From Cyanobacteria bacterium T3Sed10_344R1 (GTDB taxonomy: Bacteria; Cyanobacteriota; Cyanobacteriia; Phormidesmidales; Phormidesmidaceae), in the NCBI GenBank assembly GCA_003566335.1, contig PXDR01000506.1, positions 1 through 5,311 on the forward strand: a DNA stretch of 5,311 bases. The letters are read 5' to 3'. The notes beneath the pieces were generated by a model. The model had not been told where the DNA came from, searched no databases, and was given only the letters and a program-made list of their open reading frames with translations. Within the stretch, counting starts at the first letter, position 1; every line of letters begins with the position of its first letter. Made by a program: the position numbers and the translations under genes. Below are positions 4,875 through 5,311 of the stretch, in pieces.

Positions 4875-4909
4875 CGGCAGTCCTCTGAACGCATGACTAG
4901 CTCCAGCAT
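4871..4909 (-). other. 12-codon mini-ORF overlapping the D27-like start codon
   Basis: Between the two minus-strand genes lies ATG 4909 followed by eleven sense codons and TGA at 4873-4871; the peptide reads MLELVMRSEDCR. An internal ATG (4894) has GGAG 6 nt upstream. The stop overlaps the TTG start of the D27-like gene as TTGA. The frame is that of the upstream DUF2993-like gene, whose TAG lies 9 nt before. It could be a coupling leader, a decayed C-terminal extension of the upstream gene, or chance. Confidence 0.3.
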
Positions 4910-4918
4910 AGCGAGGGC

Positions 4919-5311
4919 CTAGGGCTGATTGCCTAACAGGGCGGCTGAGGGCTCTAGCCGCAAGAAGACCGCTAGATCCAGTTGATCCTCACTAACGCCG
5001 AGATCTAACACGCGGGCGGTTAGACCCGCTGCCTCAAACCGGCGCAGGCTGAAGCGAGTATTGACCGTGCGGATTAACTCCCGCACCAGCATCTGGGGGG
5101 CCGGACTGCCGTCCACCAGTAGGTCAGGGTCAATCAGCTGGAGGCTTTGGCCGTTGACAATGGCTACCCCTGAATCAATCTGAATTTCGGCTTTTTCTTC
5201 CAGCACTAGGTCAAGCAAGTCGAGCTGTACCCGCACCCGGTCATTGCCTAAAAACTCCACTACCGGGTTGAGCAGCCGGTAGCGGTCAATGGTGCGGGCG
5301 GTGAGGCGATC
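4919..5311 (-). CDS. DUF2993 (LmeA-like) lipid-binding protein, C-terminal part
   Basis: The frame is open from the right edge to TAG 4921-4919 and gives the last 130 residues; the N-terminus lies beyond the window. The sequence alternates beta strands: DRVRVQLDLLDLVLEE, KAEIQIDSGVAIVNGQSLQL and LIDPDLLVDG. A helix MLVRELIRTVNTRF leads to the closing unit LRRFEAAGLTARVLDLGVSE plus DQLDLAVFLRLEPS. This layout fits cyanobacterial DUF2993 proteins, relatives of mycobacterial LmeA, a cell-envelope phospholipid-binding protein of the elongated lipid-binding beta-barrel type. A signal or anchor sequence cannot be judged because the start is missing. The internal GTG at 5260 is not the start, since family-like sequence (TARTIDRYRLLNPV) continues upstream. 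It is followed by the D27-like gene 44 nt downstream in the same direction. The family call comes from memory. Confidence 0.78.
   Translation of the reverse strand, partial: DRLTARTIDRYRLLNPVVEFLGNDRVRVQLDLLDLVLEEKAEIQIDSGVAIVNGQSLQLIDPDLLVDGSPAPQMLVRELIRTVNTRFSLRRFEAAGLTARVLDLGVSEDQLDLAVFLRLEPSAALLGNQP

Overview
The window looks like chromosomal DNA from a fairly GC-rich filamentous-type cyanobacterium. Three lines of evidence agree. The octamer GCGATCGC (the cyanobacterial HIP1 repeat) occurs five times in 5.3 kb. Several proteins belong to families concentrated in cyanobacteria and plastids: a CRR7-like NDH-1 factor, a DWARF27-like DUF4033 protein, a cyanobacterial-type ClpS and a bacterial Trm1. 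No phage, transposon, CRISPR or RNA gene is visible. A Leptolyngbya-like lineage is a guess from base composition only.

Layout, left to right. (1) Positions 1-1088, minus strand: the N-terminal 362 residues of a polytopic membrane glycosyltransferase of the ArnT/PMT (GT-C) type, running off the left edge. (2) Positions 1089-1312: a divergent intergenic region with an exact 16-bp tandem duplication and two small inverted repeats. (3) Positions 1313-3116, plus strand: a compact operon of clpS, a DUF2103-like gene and trm1, with a 2-nt gap and then a 4-nt ATGA overlap. (4) Positions 3181-3438, plus strand: a CRR7-like gene of 85 codons, 64 nt after trm1. (5) Positions 3439-3661: an intergenic region whose 3' part is AT-rich and carries two operator-like inverted repeats. 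(6) Positions 3662-4165, plus strand: a GTG-started orphan protein with the look of a beta-sandwich/jelly-roll domain. (7) Positions 4166-4202: a short convergent intergenic region with a hairpin. (8) Positions 4203-5311, minus strand: a DUF2993/LmeA-like gene (C-terminal part only), transcribed towards a D27-like carotenoid-isomerase-family gene 44 nt downstream.

Functional picture. The plus-strand operon combines N-degron recognition for Clp proteolysis (ClpS), a small conserved protein of unknown role and tRNA G26 dimethylation (Trm1), with an NDH-1-related factor just downstream. The minus-strand pair combines a likely lipid-binding protein with a D27-like protein, which suggests membrane, lipid or carotenoid work. 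I see no striking new defence or mobile system. The least explained items are the jelly-roll orphan with its upstream inverted repeats, the close coupling of the DUF2103-like gene to clpS and trm1, the apparently incomplete zinc site of Trm1, and the D27-like gene with its TTG start and a mini-ORF that overlaps it.
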